Shown here: positions 21,411 through 31,861 of the stretch, piece after piece | Numbering within the stretch: the stretch's first letter is position 1 | Layout: every line of letters begins with the position of its first letter | Assembly (NCBI GenBank): GCA_019828565.1 | Contig: JAHDYR010000005.1 | Span: forward strand, 1,178,001-1,242,000 | Reading direction: 5' to 3' | DNA from: Carpediemonas membranifera | Taxonomy: Eukaryota; Fornicata | DNA length: 64,000 nt | Translations under genes and position numbers: made by a program | The notes under the pieces: generated by a model | What the model was told of the DNA's origin: nothing | Database searches by the model: none | What the model saw: only the letters and a program-made list of their open reading frames with translations

Positions 21411-23187
21411 CCAGCCTAATTACTGCTGTTCTATCTCTACTTACCATCAAATTCTTTGAGGCATTTGCCCTCATTTCATGCTCTTCTATGATCTCTAGCA
21501 TCCACTCCGCTAGTCTCTTTGCCTCCTCTGGTGTGTCTGCAGTGACTGCCGTGTCATCGACGAACATGGTTAGGTTGCCTGGCAGGGGATCTTACCTTGG
21601 TTCAATTCTCTTTGGTGCTTCTCTGATGTCGTAGTTCTCTTTTGTTGCTTTCTTCCTTGCCAGGTACGGCCAGTTTGCCATGTATAACAGGAACAAAGTA
21701 GGTGCAAGAACGCATCCTTGCTTCACCCCTCTGTTTGTTCTCTCCCACCTGGTAGCTCCTTTCACTGTGATCCACGTCTCCTCTAAGGTACTCTGTATTG
21801 CCCTGATGAGGTGACTCTTGACTCCCATCCTTTCCAGCTTGTCCATCAGGATGTCTCGTGGGACGGTGTCATATGCTTTCTCTATGTCTAGGAATATCGA
21901 CGTGGTACCTTTGCCACTCTGGTGTCTCTGGACTATGTATTGAATCTGCTGGATCACCTCCTTCTCAGTCTGGAACCCTGCTTGTTCTCTTGGTATATAA
22001 CTCTTCGTTGCTTGTTCCAGTCTGTTCTTCAGCAGCCTTCCGTAAACTCTATATAGTAACGGCGTGAGCGATATTGGCCTATAGCTCTCTGCCTTGACCT
22101 TGGACTTTCCGGTCTTGTGTATGGCCGATATGGTCGCGTACTTCCATGTGGTCGGGATCTGGCCTTCTCTATAAATTTTGTTGATCAGCCTCGTAATTTC
22201 TCTGATGCTTTTCGTGCTTAGGTCTCTGATCATTTCTCCTGACACTTGGTCCGGCCCCATGGCCGTGTCTCTCTTTATTCTCTTGATCGCTGCTTGAACC
22301 TCTACTGCTTGGAACTCTCTCTTTGGCGCATGCCCCTCCCAGCTTCTCCACACAGGGTCTCTCCCTTGGCTTACTGTTGCATATTGCTTCAGTCAGCCTC
22401 AGTCTCCGATGACTGTTTTGTCTGTTGTTATACATCCGTCTTTGATTAAACTGTTAGGCATTCCCTTGTATTGGTTTTCACACCACCATCTCTTGATTGC
22501 TCCTTCTATGACCACTCTGCTAGCTCTGTATCCAGCTTTGATGCTGGACTCAACATCTTGCACCCAGTCTATGCGCATTTTTTCTCTAAAATCTCGGAGT
22601 TCTCTTTGCAATGTTTCCTTTTTCCTCAAATTCCCGTCCTCACTCCAGGGGGTGAGACCGATTTCGGACCACACTGCTGTTGTATACACCGGGTCTCTCT
22701 CTGTTTTCCTCTTCCTAGAGCGCGGTATCTCTTCTCCTATGTCTCTCCTGACTCTTGTTTCCCATTGGTCTATTGATTGATTGGGTTTTAGGTGACTTAC
22801 TCCGGCGCTGCCTTCTCTTGCCTTCATTGGCCATACATTCGCGTTCGCAATGTCAACCCACTCCTCCTGGCTATCTCTCTTGTTGAAGTCTCTCTCTTCC
22901 CAGGTGAGAATGATTCCCTCATGGGCTGAGCCCCAGACCCCCAGGTTGCCCGAATCAATCACTTCCGCCGAACAACTCTGGATATTCCTTGATACCAGTG
23001 CATAGTCTGGTGTGGTACCGGCTGAGGCGTAGGAGGGTCTCACCGGAGCTATTACCCTGAGGCCATAGTCTCTCAGTAGCTGCCTCCATCTACCACTTCT
23101 GTTCATACCTGATGCTGGTTCGTTCCAGTCTCCAACTAGTATGACCTCCATATTCCCTTTTGTTTCTAGTAAGTCTCTAATATCATT
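21411..23187 (-). pseudogene. LINE 1 ORF2, endonuclease end and RT (frameshifted)
   Basis: Minus strand: an APE-type endonuclease remnant (VGDWNEPASG, then PDYALVSRN, WGSAHEGI), a linker, then RT with GPDQVSGEM, PISLTPLLYR, FLDIEKAYDTVPRD, GVKQGCVLAPTLF and the catalytic FVDD near 21560. The frame breaks near 22400 and near 21592. Joined across element 2 it continues at 16488. Confidence 0.88.
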
Positions 23188-23202
23188 GGCACAGCCGCTC
23201 AG

Positions 23203-23990
23203 CACCGCCTTGCGCTGCTCAAACTCCGCAAACACATTCGCGCTTCGAATCCCGACCTAAAAGCGCACAGCTACAGCCCACTTCCGGACCTCACCGTTCG
23301 GACCGTGATCCGCGGCCTGGCCCTGAAAGGGTACGACACTACCGCCGAGCCACTGTACGAGGCAGTCATCGAGCGGGACGACAGCGGCACTTGGCGGACC
23401 GCCGCTGAGTGCTTACAGGCCCTCCAGGATCTGGAGATCGACCACCAGGGCGACGTCATCATCCCTTGGCGCGCATTCGCCACTCCTGCCCCGCCAAAGA
23501 CCCAGAAGAGTGACAAGAAGAAGCGTGACAACAACCGACCTCCCGGCAGCAACCAGCAAAACAACGCTCGGGAGGGGCAAGACGGCAAGCCTCGTCCTAA
23601 GATCGTCCCCGGCCCTGACCCCTACGTTCAGTTCAAGGATAAGGACCACTACACCATCAACAGCAGCAAGTACTGCGATACCCACGGATGGCAAGGACAC
23701 ACCACCAAGGAGTGCAAGGGCATTCTCGTCAAGCCCAAGGCCGAAGTGGATGAGGTCCTCTCGACCCCTGACGCCATCACGGTCCCGGTCACGATCGGCG
23801 GCAGCGTGACCCGCCCCAGCAAGCTCGACAGCGGTGCCGATGTCTGTATCGCCAGCGAGGCTTTAGCCAACCTGCTGCCCACCGAAAGAGTCCCCTCGGA
23901 CTTGGTCTTACGTGCTGCCGATGACCGCGTCATCTCAACCGGAGAAAAGGTCAATGTGCTCATCTCGATTGGAATCGGGACTAAGCAGTG
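23203..23990 (+). pseudogene. Element 6 Gag C-terminus and protease start
   Basis: After the right copy of the LINE 1 target duplication, Gag resumes: RKHIRASNPDLK matches the RKLISALNPDIK region of element 2; a knuckle CDTHGWQGHTTKEC and an aspartic-protease motif KLDSGADVC follow. The frame ends about 23990 where DIRS-A sequence begins, so RT and integrase are missing. Confidence 0.8.
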
Positions 23991-25176
23991 ACAGTAGCAC
24001 CAGAACTGTAGCTTCCCAACTACACTGACATACTGTTTGCCCGACACGCATGAGGCCTCCAGTAGTGCCTCTACAGCTGTCTTGTACTTGGTCGCTCTCT
24101 CCTGGGAGATCGATACCTGCTGCAGGGTTGTGTCTAGAATGACACCCAAGAACTCGAGGCGTTGCACTGGCGTCAGGATAGACTTCTCGGCGTTGATGAC
24201 GAGGCCCAAGTCCTTCATAATCCTGAGGATGGCTGGCACGGCTTGGGTCATGTGCCCTCTCGACGGGTGTAAGAACAGCCAGTCGTCGAGGTAGACGACT
24301 ACGGATATCCCAGTCAGCTTCCGAACTATCTTCGCGGCCTCTATCATTATGGACTGGAAGATGAATGGAGAGGCCTGCCAGCCGAAGCCCAGCACATTGT
24401 ATTTGTAGTACCCCCTGGCCGTCTGAAGGCCTAGGAGTGAGGAGTCCTCCTCCCTCACTCCTATCTGGTGGTAACCAGCTTTGAGGTCTAGTTTCATCAT
24501 GTGGTAGTCCCGGCCGAGCAGAGATATGGCTCGTCGGTAATTCCCCTCAGGCGGAACGTTTGAGTCTCCCGTGTGACTTTGTTGAGTTCTCTCAAGTCGT
24601 GAATGACCCTGATGTCCTGGAGGCCCTTTGGCACGGAGAAAATCGGCGAGACCAGCCGAAGGGAGGCTGGGGAAACTGGGGAGAGAGCCCCCGAGAGGAC
24701 CAGGTCGTCGAGGATGGCTTGGATTCGCGGACAGGAGGAGGGTTTCGACGGCGGGGGAGATGGGGGACCAGTCAGGTCTATGGGAACCTCGTCCCTTAGC
24801 CATGCCACTACCTGAGGAGACGCACCAAGGTGTTCCCACCACACCCAGCGACGGTTCGCGGATGGGAAAGTTACTTGGCTCGGCGGTTGTTTGGATGGGG
24901 GTCCCGAAAAAAAATCCTTAGCCTTGCGCTTAACTGGGGGGGTGCGTTGCTTAGAGAGGATCGTGATGTATGTGTCCTTCACCTGCTGCTCGGTCTGGAG
25001 CTCGTCTCGAGCTAGAAGGTCGTCGAACTTCGCCTTGAGGACGAGGGCGAAAGCGGGGTCCTCGTATGTGTCCTTGACGTAGAGGAAGTAGTAGCGACAG
25101 ACCATCTTAATGGCGATCTTGTTGGGCGTGCATTTGGAGAAGAGAAAGTCCTCGAACATCTCCTCGAGGTTCTCAG
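23991..25176 (-). pseudogene. DIRS-A reverse transcriptase and linker (split by element 3)
   Basis: Minus strand from 25176: the end of a gag-like helical domain (ENLEEMFEDF), a linker, NRRWVWWEHLGA, then a DIRS/Ngaro-type RT with IHDLRELNKV, MMKLDLKAGYHQIG, NVLGFGWQASPF and the catalytic YLDDWLF, ending in the RT thumb region at the 23990 junction. A frameshift lies near 24500-24800. It is the same kind of RT as DIRS-B. The upstream codons resume at 49723 beyond element 3; RNase H and recombinase parts are absent. Confidence 0.88.
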
Positions 25177-25301
25177 TGTGGCAGTGTGCCAATCAAATAT
25201 TTTATTTGATTGGCGATTCGATCCGCCATTCCGGTCGACACTGTTGTGTCGACTTATCTTTGACTAAAGCACCAAGTTGTTTTTCCGTCCTCTCGAGCAC
25301 A
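25177..25301 (+). repeat. 5' LTR of element 3
   Basis: 125 bp, TGT...ACA. It contains an AT-rich hairpin (ATCAAATA/TATTTGAT) with loop TTT and a second hairpin GTCGACA/TGTCGAC at 25234-25253. Confidence 0.93.
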
Positions 25302-25319
25302 GTATTAATACTCTCCATC

Positions 25320-26499
25320 ATGGTGTTGCCTACTCCCATAGAGCAGCCCAGTATCCCCTTGGCCGGTCTTTCCGCCGACTCCTGGCGGGCCGCCAAGCGC
25401 TCATTCAGAAAGTTCCAGGTATACTACCCCGAGGCCAAGATCTCCCTGTTTTTAGACGACGACCTCTACAACGCCCTCGAGCTCCAGTTCGATGCCGATC
25501 TGGACACGCTCACTGACGAAGAGGTGGGTCACCTCATCGAGCGTCTGATCGCTCCAAGAGACCTACTCTCACTCAAGGAACGTCTCGATAAGATTGTCTG
25601 TGCCGTGGACGCAACGCACAAGAAGTCTAGAATCGTTCTAGTCCGAGACTATATCCACCGCTTCAACGAGGTTTTTAACCTGCACACCGTACTACAACGT
25701 GATGACGACAACGACTCCGACTCCGAATCCGACAGCAGCTCCGACAGCGACTACGAAGAAGCAGCCATCGTCCCTGTAAGGCACGTCGACGGTGATGCCC
25801 CTGATGACGACGATCCCGATCCTCAATCCCCCTCAGGCTTTCTGAAAGACTGTATGAGGATCTTCACCGACAACCTACGTCCGAAGCCCTTCAAGGAGGT
25901 CATGAAGTTCAAGAAGGCTGAACGCAAGCCCACCGCCATGGATGATCTCCAGCGCCTTGCCCTCCGCGTTGCCAAACGCGACGACAACGCCCGCGAGGAG
26001 GCTCTCCGCTACGGCTACTACGCCCAGAGCTCCACTCCAGCCAACAATAACGGCAACACCGGGCCCTCGGGTGACAACACCCGGCAGCCGGCACGCCCCT
26101 GTCGCCACTGTCAGGGCAACCACTTCGACCGAGATTGCCCCTCTCGTCAGTCACGTGGTCCCCAGACACAGGTCAACTTCGCGAAAAGCCGCGGAGCCGA
26201 CGCCCTTAAGGTGCCCGCCTCATGCGGCACGTCCCACTTCCAAGCCATCATTGACACGGGCGCAGCAATCTCATGCACGAGTGATCGTTACGCAAAGATA
26301 TGGCAGCTCCCCCGCACCAGCATCGACCCCGTGTCGGTCACTCTCGCCGACGGCAGCTCAATCACCGTCAATCAGGCCGTAGATGCGCCCATCCTCTTCA
26401 CAGGCCTCGCCGGATTCCCTGTCGCTGTCTCCGTCCGTTTCATCATCCTCCCTGGCCGCCAGTGTCCTCTAATCGGGTGCGACACTCTCAGAGACCTCG
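25320..26499 (+). CDS. Element 3 Gag and protease start (interrupted)
   Basis: The ATG at 25320 lies 19 nt after the LTR. Gag has a helical capsid-like part, an acidic Asp/Ser run near residues 128-150, and a zinc knuckle CRHCQGNHFDRDC. The protease begins with IIDTGAAISCTS and reaches IGCDTLRDL, where LINE 2 inserts after the 17-bp CACTCTCAGAGACCTCG. The frame continues without shift at 46582. The protein otherwise looks sound, so loss of function comes mainly from the insertion. Confidence 0.88.
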
Positions 26500-27168
26500 A
26501 AAGAAAGAAAGAAATTTAACGTATCCTGTACACCTGTGTAAATCAGGGAATTACCAGTTTGCACCACCCCATGTCCCCGGGAACGCCTTAGCGTGTTGAC
26601 TTCCCTTCGTGAGCGAGCCTGATACTACGTTGGGGGCGTTAGCACCATCACCGTCAGGGTCCAGCTGGTAAGGCTGGGTAGTCCCTTGCATGTTGACCTA
26701 TCAACTGGCTGGCCCGATACCCCCAAAGTCGGGATAACCCAGGTCTTACTCTTGGGGGTCCTTCGGGCCCCCGTTCTGCCTGGCACCCGCAAGGCCTTGC
26801 CCTGCACACCCGCCACCGGGGCCTTCTGCTCGGTTTCCCCCTACAGGGCTCCTCTCAGGGATATGTTCTCCATACCATTCGACCCAGTTTGCAATTTTTC
26901 AGGCACCCGCCGAAGCGGTTTCGGGCTTGGCGTTTGCCGTACCACGCAATTGGGCCAGTTATGAAACCCACCGATCATCGCTGGGTAGCTATATGATTCA
27001 CGGCTGCGTTCGGGCTCTTCCACACTTTCCGTTCCGGCATGGATCCCCTCTTCAAGGATTTGTTCCCTATAGGGCTTCTTCCTAGCTTCCGGCTGGTTCC
27101 AAGTTTTGGGTGCCGGGCCGTTCGGCGCAGCTCTGATTTGGTCCAGGTGCCGCCCAGGTGGTATTGTT
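26500..27168 (-). other. LINE 2 3' UTR, distal part
   Basis: No gene. GC-rich with many short stem-loops (for example ACCCCCAAGAGTAAG and GGGGGTCC pairs near 26740) and the CTTT tail at 26500-26513. Continues at 40161 beyond the inserted element. Confidence 0.75.
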
Positions 27169-27226
27169 GCCATGCAGTCAATTCTGGTACCTTTTCTGGA
27201 ACAAATGGTTCCAGAATTGGTTCCAG
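27169..27226 (+). repeat. Left terminal inverted repeat of the 13-kb element
   Basis: 58 bp, perfect match to the complement of 40103-40160. It contains an internal palindrome TCTGGAAC/GTTCCAGA. Confidence 0.93.
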
Positions 27227-27836
27227 AATGCCAGAAAAAATGGCATTTGCAAGAAAAACTAAACGCGTTCAAACAATTTAGCGACGCCTTGCCACGGGGT
27301 GTAAAGCAATATGCAACTAATACTGGGCCCAAGGAACGTTGATACGTACTGCTCTCATGAACTCACTCACTTTTCAGCAGAGCTCGACCAAAAACTAACA
27401 GAGGCTTGCCCGAGGTGTGCTTAAGCCAGCTCCAACTCTCTCTCAGTCTGTGACAGCTCCCCCAAAAAATTATTCTTGCTCAAAGTTGAGGTTTTCGGGA
27501 AATACTGCCAAAAAGTTTGCTTCTGCTCAAGAACGGGGGATGCGCGTTGGATACCGACACCGTTACGTAACAGTTTAACATTCATTATAACAGCGCTAGC
27601 CTCCAGATTTCCTTGCGCACGCCTTTATCTGGAGAAAATAGCACAAACTTTCGCAAGCAAACGCAAATCGATGAAAAATATGTTTCATGTCCAACGGGCT
27701 AAAACTGAGCACAGTGTTATTCATCCTTCTATTCTACTAGTTTATCACTTCAAAAGGATCTGAACTTCAGTATTGATGGTGTTATAGGCACTGGTTCGGT
27801 TCGAGTCAAAACTGACTAAACTGTGACGACGGCTAG
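27227..27836. other. Left subterminal region of the 13-kb element
   Basis: AT-richer than the surroundings. A stem-loop AATGCCA/TGGCATT lies at about 27227-27245, just inside the TIR. ORFs here lack family features; I see no convincing gene. Confidence 0.5.
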
Positions 27837-28106
27837 GTGTTGAAACATGCCATACTCACTCGTAGCGTGGCGCTTAATAGTGCCAGAATTGCTTCACTGC
27901 CACAAATCAATGGAGGTTCATGTTTGTGCATAAAGTACACAAACATGAGAAGACACGAATTCGTCACTGAATTAGAGACGATGCGCATAAGAATCAAAGA
28001 TTTGGTTCAAATAGAGGAATACTACCTCTTTGCAGACGATATCGCGAAGGAATACCTTGATGTTGCGTCCATATACCTGATGAAGGCAATCCTACGTTCT
28101 CAGTGA
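27837..28106 (+). CDS. Hypothetical short helical ORF (89 codons)
   Basis: The C-terminal half is helical and charged (VTELETMRIRIKDLVQIEEY). The ORF is followed near 28262-28290 by TGTTGATACCAGGAGCGCTGTCTGGT, a stem-loop like the one after the 7765 ORF. It may be a decayed relative of that ORF or an exon of a lost gene. Confidence 0.3.
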   Translation: MLKHAILTRSVALNSARIASLPQINGGSCLCIKYTNMRRHEFVTELETMRIRIKDLVQIEEYYLFADDIAKEYLDVASIYLMKAILRSQ

Positions 28107-28467
28107 GGCAACTAGCAAACATGAACCGTATCAAGAGACAAATATTGAAGCACTCCCCGTCCACATCATGTTTGATAAATTTTCTGGTGTCATTCTGCTG
28201 TTAATATCAGACAAGCAAACAACGTAGTGATGCGGAGAGACCGCGTGGCAGGGCATGATGCACCTGTTGATACCAGGAGCGCTGTCTGGTATGATGATTA
28301 ATTGCAACGAACGCGATCACCGGAAATTACCTTACCTTACCTTACCTGCAGGTACCATGGGTGTTCGTTTTCGTCTCTAAACGCCATCGTGTAAGAGCAT
28401 AAAGAGCATTTTCTGTTTACTGTGCCGTTGGGGGATTGATGGCGCTGGCGTAGGGGTGCTGTGTAGG

Positions 28468-29460
28468 CGCCAGGGATGAGGCGCCAGAGATGAGGCGCCA
28501 TGAATGAGGCGCCAGGATGAGGCGCCAGAGATGAGGCGCCAGGGATGAGGCGCCAGGATGAGGCGCCAGGATGAGGCGCCAGGGATGAGGCGCCAGGGAT
28601 GAGGCGCCAGAGATGAGGCGCCATGAATGAGGCGCCAGGATGAGGCGCCAGGGATGAGGCGCCAGGATGAGGCGCCAGAGATGAGGCGCCAGGGATGAGG
28701 CGCCAGGATGAGGCGCCAGGGATGAGGCGCCAGAGATGAGGCGCCATGAATGAGGCGCCAGAGATGAGGCGCCAGGGATGAGGCGCCAGGATGAGGCGCC
28801 AGAGATGAGGCGCCAGGGATGAGGCGCCAGGATGAGGCGCCAGGGATGAGGCGCCAGAGATGAGGCGCCATGAATGAGGCGCCAGAGATGAGGCGCCAGG
28901 GATGAGGCGCCAGGATGAGGGCGCCAGAGATGAGGGCGCCAGGAATGAGGCGCCAGGATGAGGCGCCAGGGATGAGGCGCCAGAGATGAGGCGCCAGGGA
29001 TGAGGCGCCAGGAATGAGGCGCCAGGATGAGGCGCCAGGATGAGGCGCCAGGGATGAGGCGCCAGGATGAGGCGCCAGGATGAGGGCGCCAGAGATGAGG
29101 CGCCAGGATGAGGCGCCAGGATGAGGGCGCCAGAGATGAGGCGCCAGGGATGAGACGCCAGAGATGAGGCGCCAGGGATGAGGCGCCAGGAATGAGGCGC
29201 CAGGATGAGGCGCCAGGATGAGGGCGCCAGAGATGAGGCGCCAGGGATGAGACGCCAGGGATGAGGCGCCAGGGATGAGGCGCCAGGGATGAGGCGCCAG
29301 AGATGAGGCGCCAGGGATGAGGCGCCAGGATGAGGCGCCAGGGATGAGGCGCCAGGATGAGGCGCCAGAGATGAGGCGCCAGGAATGAGGCGCCAGAGAT
29401 GAGGCGCCAGGGATGAGGCGCCAGGGATGAGGCGCCAGGGATGAGGCGCCAGGAATGAGG
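28468..29460. repeat. Minisatellite 1, unit GATGAGGCGCCAGG/GGATGAGGCGCCAGG
   Basis: About 65-70 tandem units of 14-16 bp centred on the palindrome GGCGCC. The unit has no stop codon in any minus-strand frame, so the 375-codon ORF across it (28377-29504) follows from composition, not evidence of a protein. Confidence 0.93.
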
Positions 29461-29834
29461 AGTACAGTATTAGAACCCCGAAAACACCATAATACCAACA
29501 CCAATGAGCTTCATCAAAGAAAAGATATGCTCACTGGCGCCGGTTATGGCGTTTTCGGGGTTCGTCGACCATTCTGCTCCCAAATCTGCACCTGTATTTT
29601 CGTGAGCATGCCCGGGAGCTGGGCCTGACGAGTGATACCGCAGGGACCACGCTCAGATGCTCAGGCTCTGCCAGGCGGCACTCGTCAGAATTCTGCACGA
29701 AAAAATTCAGACGACGAATGATGGGCAAGGGCCGCGAAAACGCTGAAGTACCAGCGCAAGTAGAGCGGTTTGCAATAAAATAGCTTACTTGCGCTGGTGC
29801 TGGCGTTTTCGGGGCCCTGAATTGCCTCCGGGCG
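29461..29834. repeat. Hairpin spacer between the two minisatellites
   Basis: Two long inverted pairs: GAACCCCGAAAACACCATAA with its complement near 29543-29562, and the CAGCGCAAGTA / TACTTGCGCTG pair near 29752-29796, both carrying GTTTTCGGGG-type ends. Nearly the same in the second block at 37652-38015. Confidence 0.75.
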
Positions 29835-30850
29835 CTCTCCCGGCGCTCTATCCCCCGGGCGCTCTCCCGGGCTTCTCTCTCCAGGGCTCTTCTCCCGGGC
29901 TTCTCTCTCCCGAGTTCTTCTCCCCCGGGCGCTCTCCCGCCGCTCTATCCCCCGGGCTCTTCTCCCCCGGGCGCTCTCTCGGGCTTCTCTCTCCAGGGCT
30001 CTTCTCCCGGGCTTCTCTCTCCCGCGCTCTTCTCCCCCGGGCGCTCTCCCAGGCTTCTCTCTCCCGGGCTCCTCTCTCCCGGGCGCTCTCCCGGGCTTCT
30101 CTCTCCCGGGCTCTTCTCCCCCGGGCGCTCTCCGCCGCTCTATCCCCCGGGCTCTTCTCCCCCGGGCGCTCTCCCGGGCTTCTCTCTCCCGCGCTCTTCT
30201 CCCCCGGGCGCTCTCCCGGGCTCCTCTCTCCCGGGCTCCTCTCTCCCGGGCGCTCTCCCAGGCTTCTCTCTCCCGGGCTCCTCTCTCCCGGGCGCTCTCC
30301 CGGGCTTCTCTCTCCCGGGCTCTTCTCCCCCGGGCGCTCTCCCGGGCTTCTCTCTCCCGCGCTCTTCTCCCCCGGGCGCTCTCCCGGGCTCCTCTCTCCC
30401 GGGCTCCTCTCTCCCGGGCTTCTCTCTCCCGGGCTCTTCTCCCCCGGGCGCTCTCCCGGGCTTCTCTCTCCCGCGCTCTTCTCCCCCGGGCGCTCTCCCG
30501 GGCTCCTCTCTCCCGGGCTCCTCTCTCCCGGGCGCTCTCCCAGACTTCTCTCTCCCGGGCGCTCTCCCGGGCTTCTCTCTCCCGCGCTCTTCTCCCCCGG
30601 GCGCTCTCCCAGGCTTCTCTCTCCCGGGCTCCTCTCTCCCGGGCGCTCTCCCGGGCTTCTCTCTCCCGGGCTCTTCTCCCCCGGGCGCTCTCCCGGGCTC
30701 CTCTCTCCCGCGCTCTTCTCCCCCGGGCGCTCTCCCGGGCTCCTCTCTCCCGCGCTCTTCTCCCCCGGGCTCCTCTCCCCTGGGCTCTTCTCCCCCGGGC
30801 TCTATCCTCCGGGGCTCCTGTCCCCAGCGCTGTTTCCCAGGCGCTCTGCT
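29835..30850. repeat. Minisatellite 2, unit CTCTCCCGGGC and variants
   Basis: About 1 kb of tandem CTCTCCCGGGC, CTCTTCTCCCCCGGG and related 11-17 bp units. The plus-strand ORF 29789-30934 (Ser-Pro-Gly-Leu repeats) is open because the unit lacks stops; I do not call it a gene. Confidence 0.93.
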
Positions 30851-31314
30851 CTCTCCAGCGTCCTCACTCGTAAATGTACGTTGCTGTCTTGTCTGCTTGA
30901 TCTGATTTCATTTAGTGTGCACTTTAGGGGATAGTTTCATTGCAACGCCAAAATGGCGAGTTCAGGTTGTAGCAATGATCTGATGCGCGGAATGTACTAG
31001 AAAACATTGCAATTACAACGCAAAGCAGCGAAAAGCGGAGAAATCAACATCAATAACAACATCAACACCAAAAGAACAGTATCCCAAAGAATTGTGGGCG
31101 TTGCTGCGCCAAAGAGCAATAAATGACCACAAAGCATTCGCTTATGCACAATTAGCTGCCAGAAAGAACACTACACCGTTACTTTGGATCATCCCAGTTC
31201 GCCGGAGATGACGCAGGTCCAGAACGCTGCCTTGGAGGGCTGGTGAAGCGGTTGTGTAGCGCTTACTCGCCTGGCCTTTGGGGCTCTCTCAACATCCTTC
31301 CAGACTACTGCATT

Positions 31315-31728
31315 GTCATTCACCGGAGGAGCAGGCCAGAGTCACTTGCCATCTGGCGCATCATGAGGAGATATTGGAATGTGTTGATGTGTTTATTGAC
31401 TAAATGAGCTGGAATTAGGCGGGTTTGATGTTGCTTACATGTTCTGTGGCATGCCTGATGTCCAAAGATGTATTTTGGCACAGTGATGTTGTTTAGTGTG
31501 CTCATAGCTGACCGCATAGTTATCTGACGTCAATGTGTCGTGTTGATGGCAACAAATCGATGGTAGCTCGCACGTTTGAGGTAGTTGCTTGTTGCATCGA
31601 TGCAACGCACTTTAAGGATTAACCACCTGCACCCCATAGCCGTTTCCTAAGGCCAGATACGGTCCTCTGTAGCGTATATACACGCGTGAATTGGGACTAG
31701 ATGGGACTAGATGCAGTGTTGTGGCATG
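31315..31728 (+). repeat. Duplicated block B (first copy, 414 bp)
   Basis: Matches 36361-36774 with only a few substitutions and no length change. Order here is A then B; at the second site it is B then A, all in direct orientation. Confidence 0.93.
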
Positions 31729-31861
31729 CCCGGTCTAGCTGAATCCACAAATGTGGATCGGCTCGGGCTGCCGTATAGGTGGCCTGCTCTGGACTTATGG
31801 CTGGAGATACAGTTGGCAGGTAGTTGACTCGTACATGCTCATATGGACAACCGACGGCCAT

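Larger units (their letters stand above)
14586..23187 (-). mobile_element. LINE 1 (5'-truncated, split by element 2)
   Basis: A non-LTR retrotransposon on the minus strand flanked by a perfect 15-bp target duplication (14571-14585 and 23188-23202). Its 3' end is a CTT-repeat tail after TAAACTT (plus strand AGAAGAAGAAGAAG at 14586). The 5' end falls inside the endonuclease domain, the usual 5' truncation. Element 2 (16489-21406) interrupts RT. With frameshifts in addition, this copy is dead. Confidence 0.92.
28302..31271 (+). repeat. Duplicated block A (first copy, 2970 bp)
   Basis: Direct duplicate of 36854-38639. Order: (ACCTT)n, a short unique leader, minisatellite 1, a hairpin spacer, minisatellite 2, and about 400 bp of unique sequence ending GTGTAGCGCTTACTCGCC. 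The copies differ mainly in array length. Confidence 0.92.

Noticed and set aside
27476-27763. 95-codon ORF inside the left end of the 13-kb element
   Set aside because: No helical or motif pattern and no support from position; could be chance in AT-rich DNA.
28377-29504. 375-codon minus-strand ORF of Gly-Ala-Ser-Leu repeats
   Set aside because: The minisatellite unit lacks stop codons in every minus-strand frame, so the ORF follows from the repeat; unit lengths of 14-16 bp shift the frame without selection. The same applies to 36889-37692.
28468-30850. CRISPR-like array
   Set aside because: Units are 11-17 bp, adjacent, and have no unique spacers; the context is eukaryotic.
29789-30934. 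381-codon Ser-Pro-Gly-Leu repeat ORF
   Set aside because: Also a stop-free minisatellite; the second copy of the array is much shorter with no sign of frame conservation.
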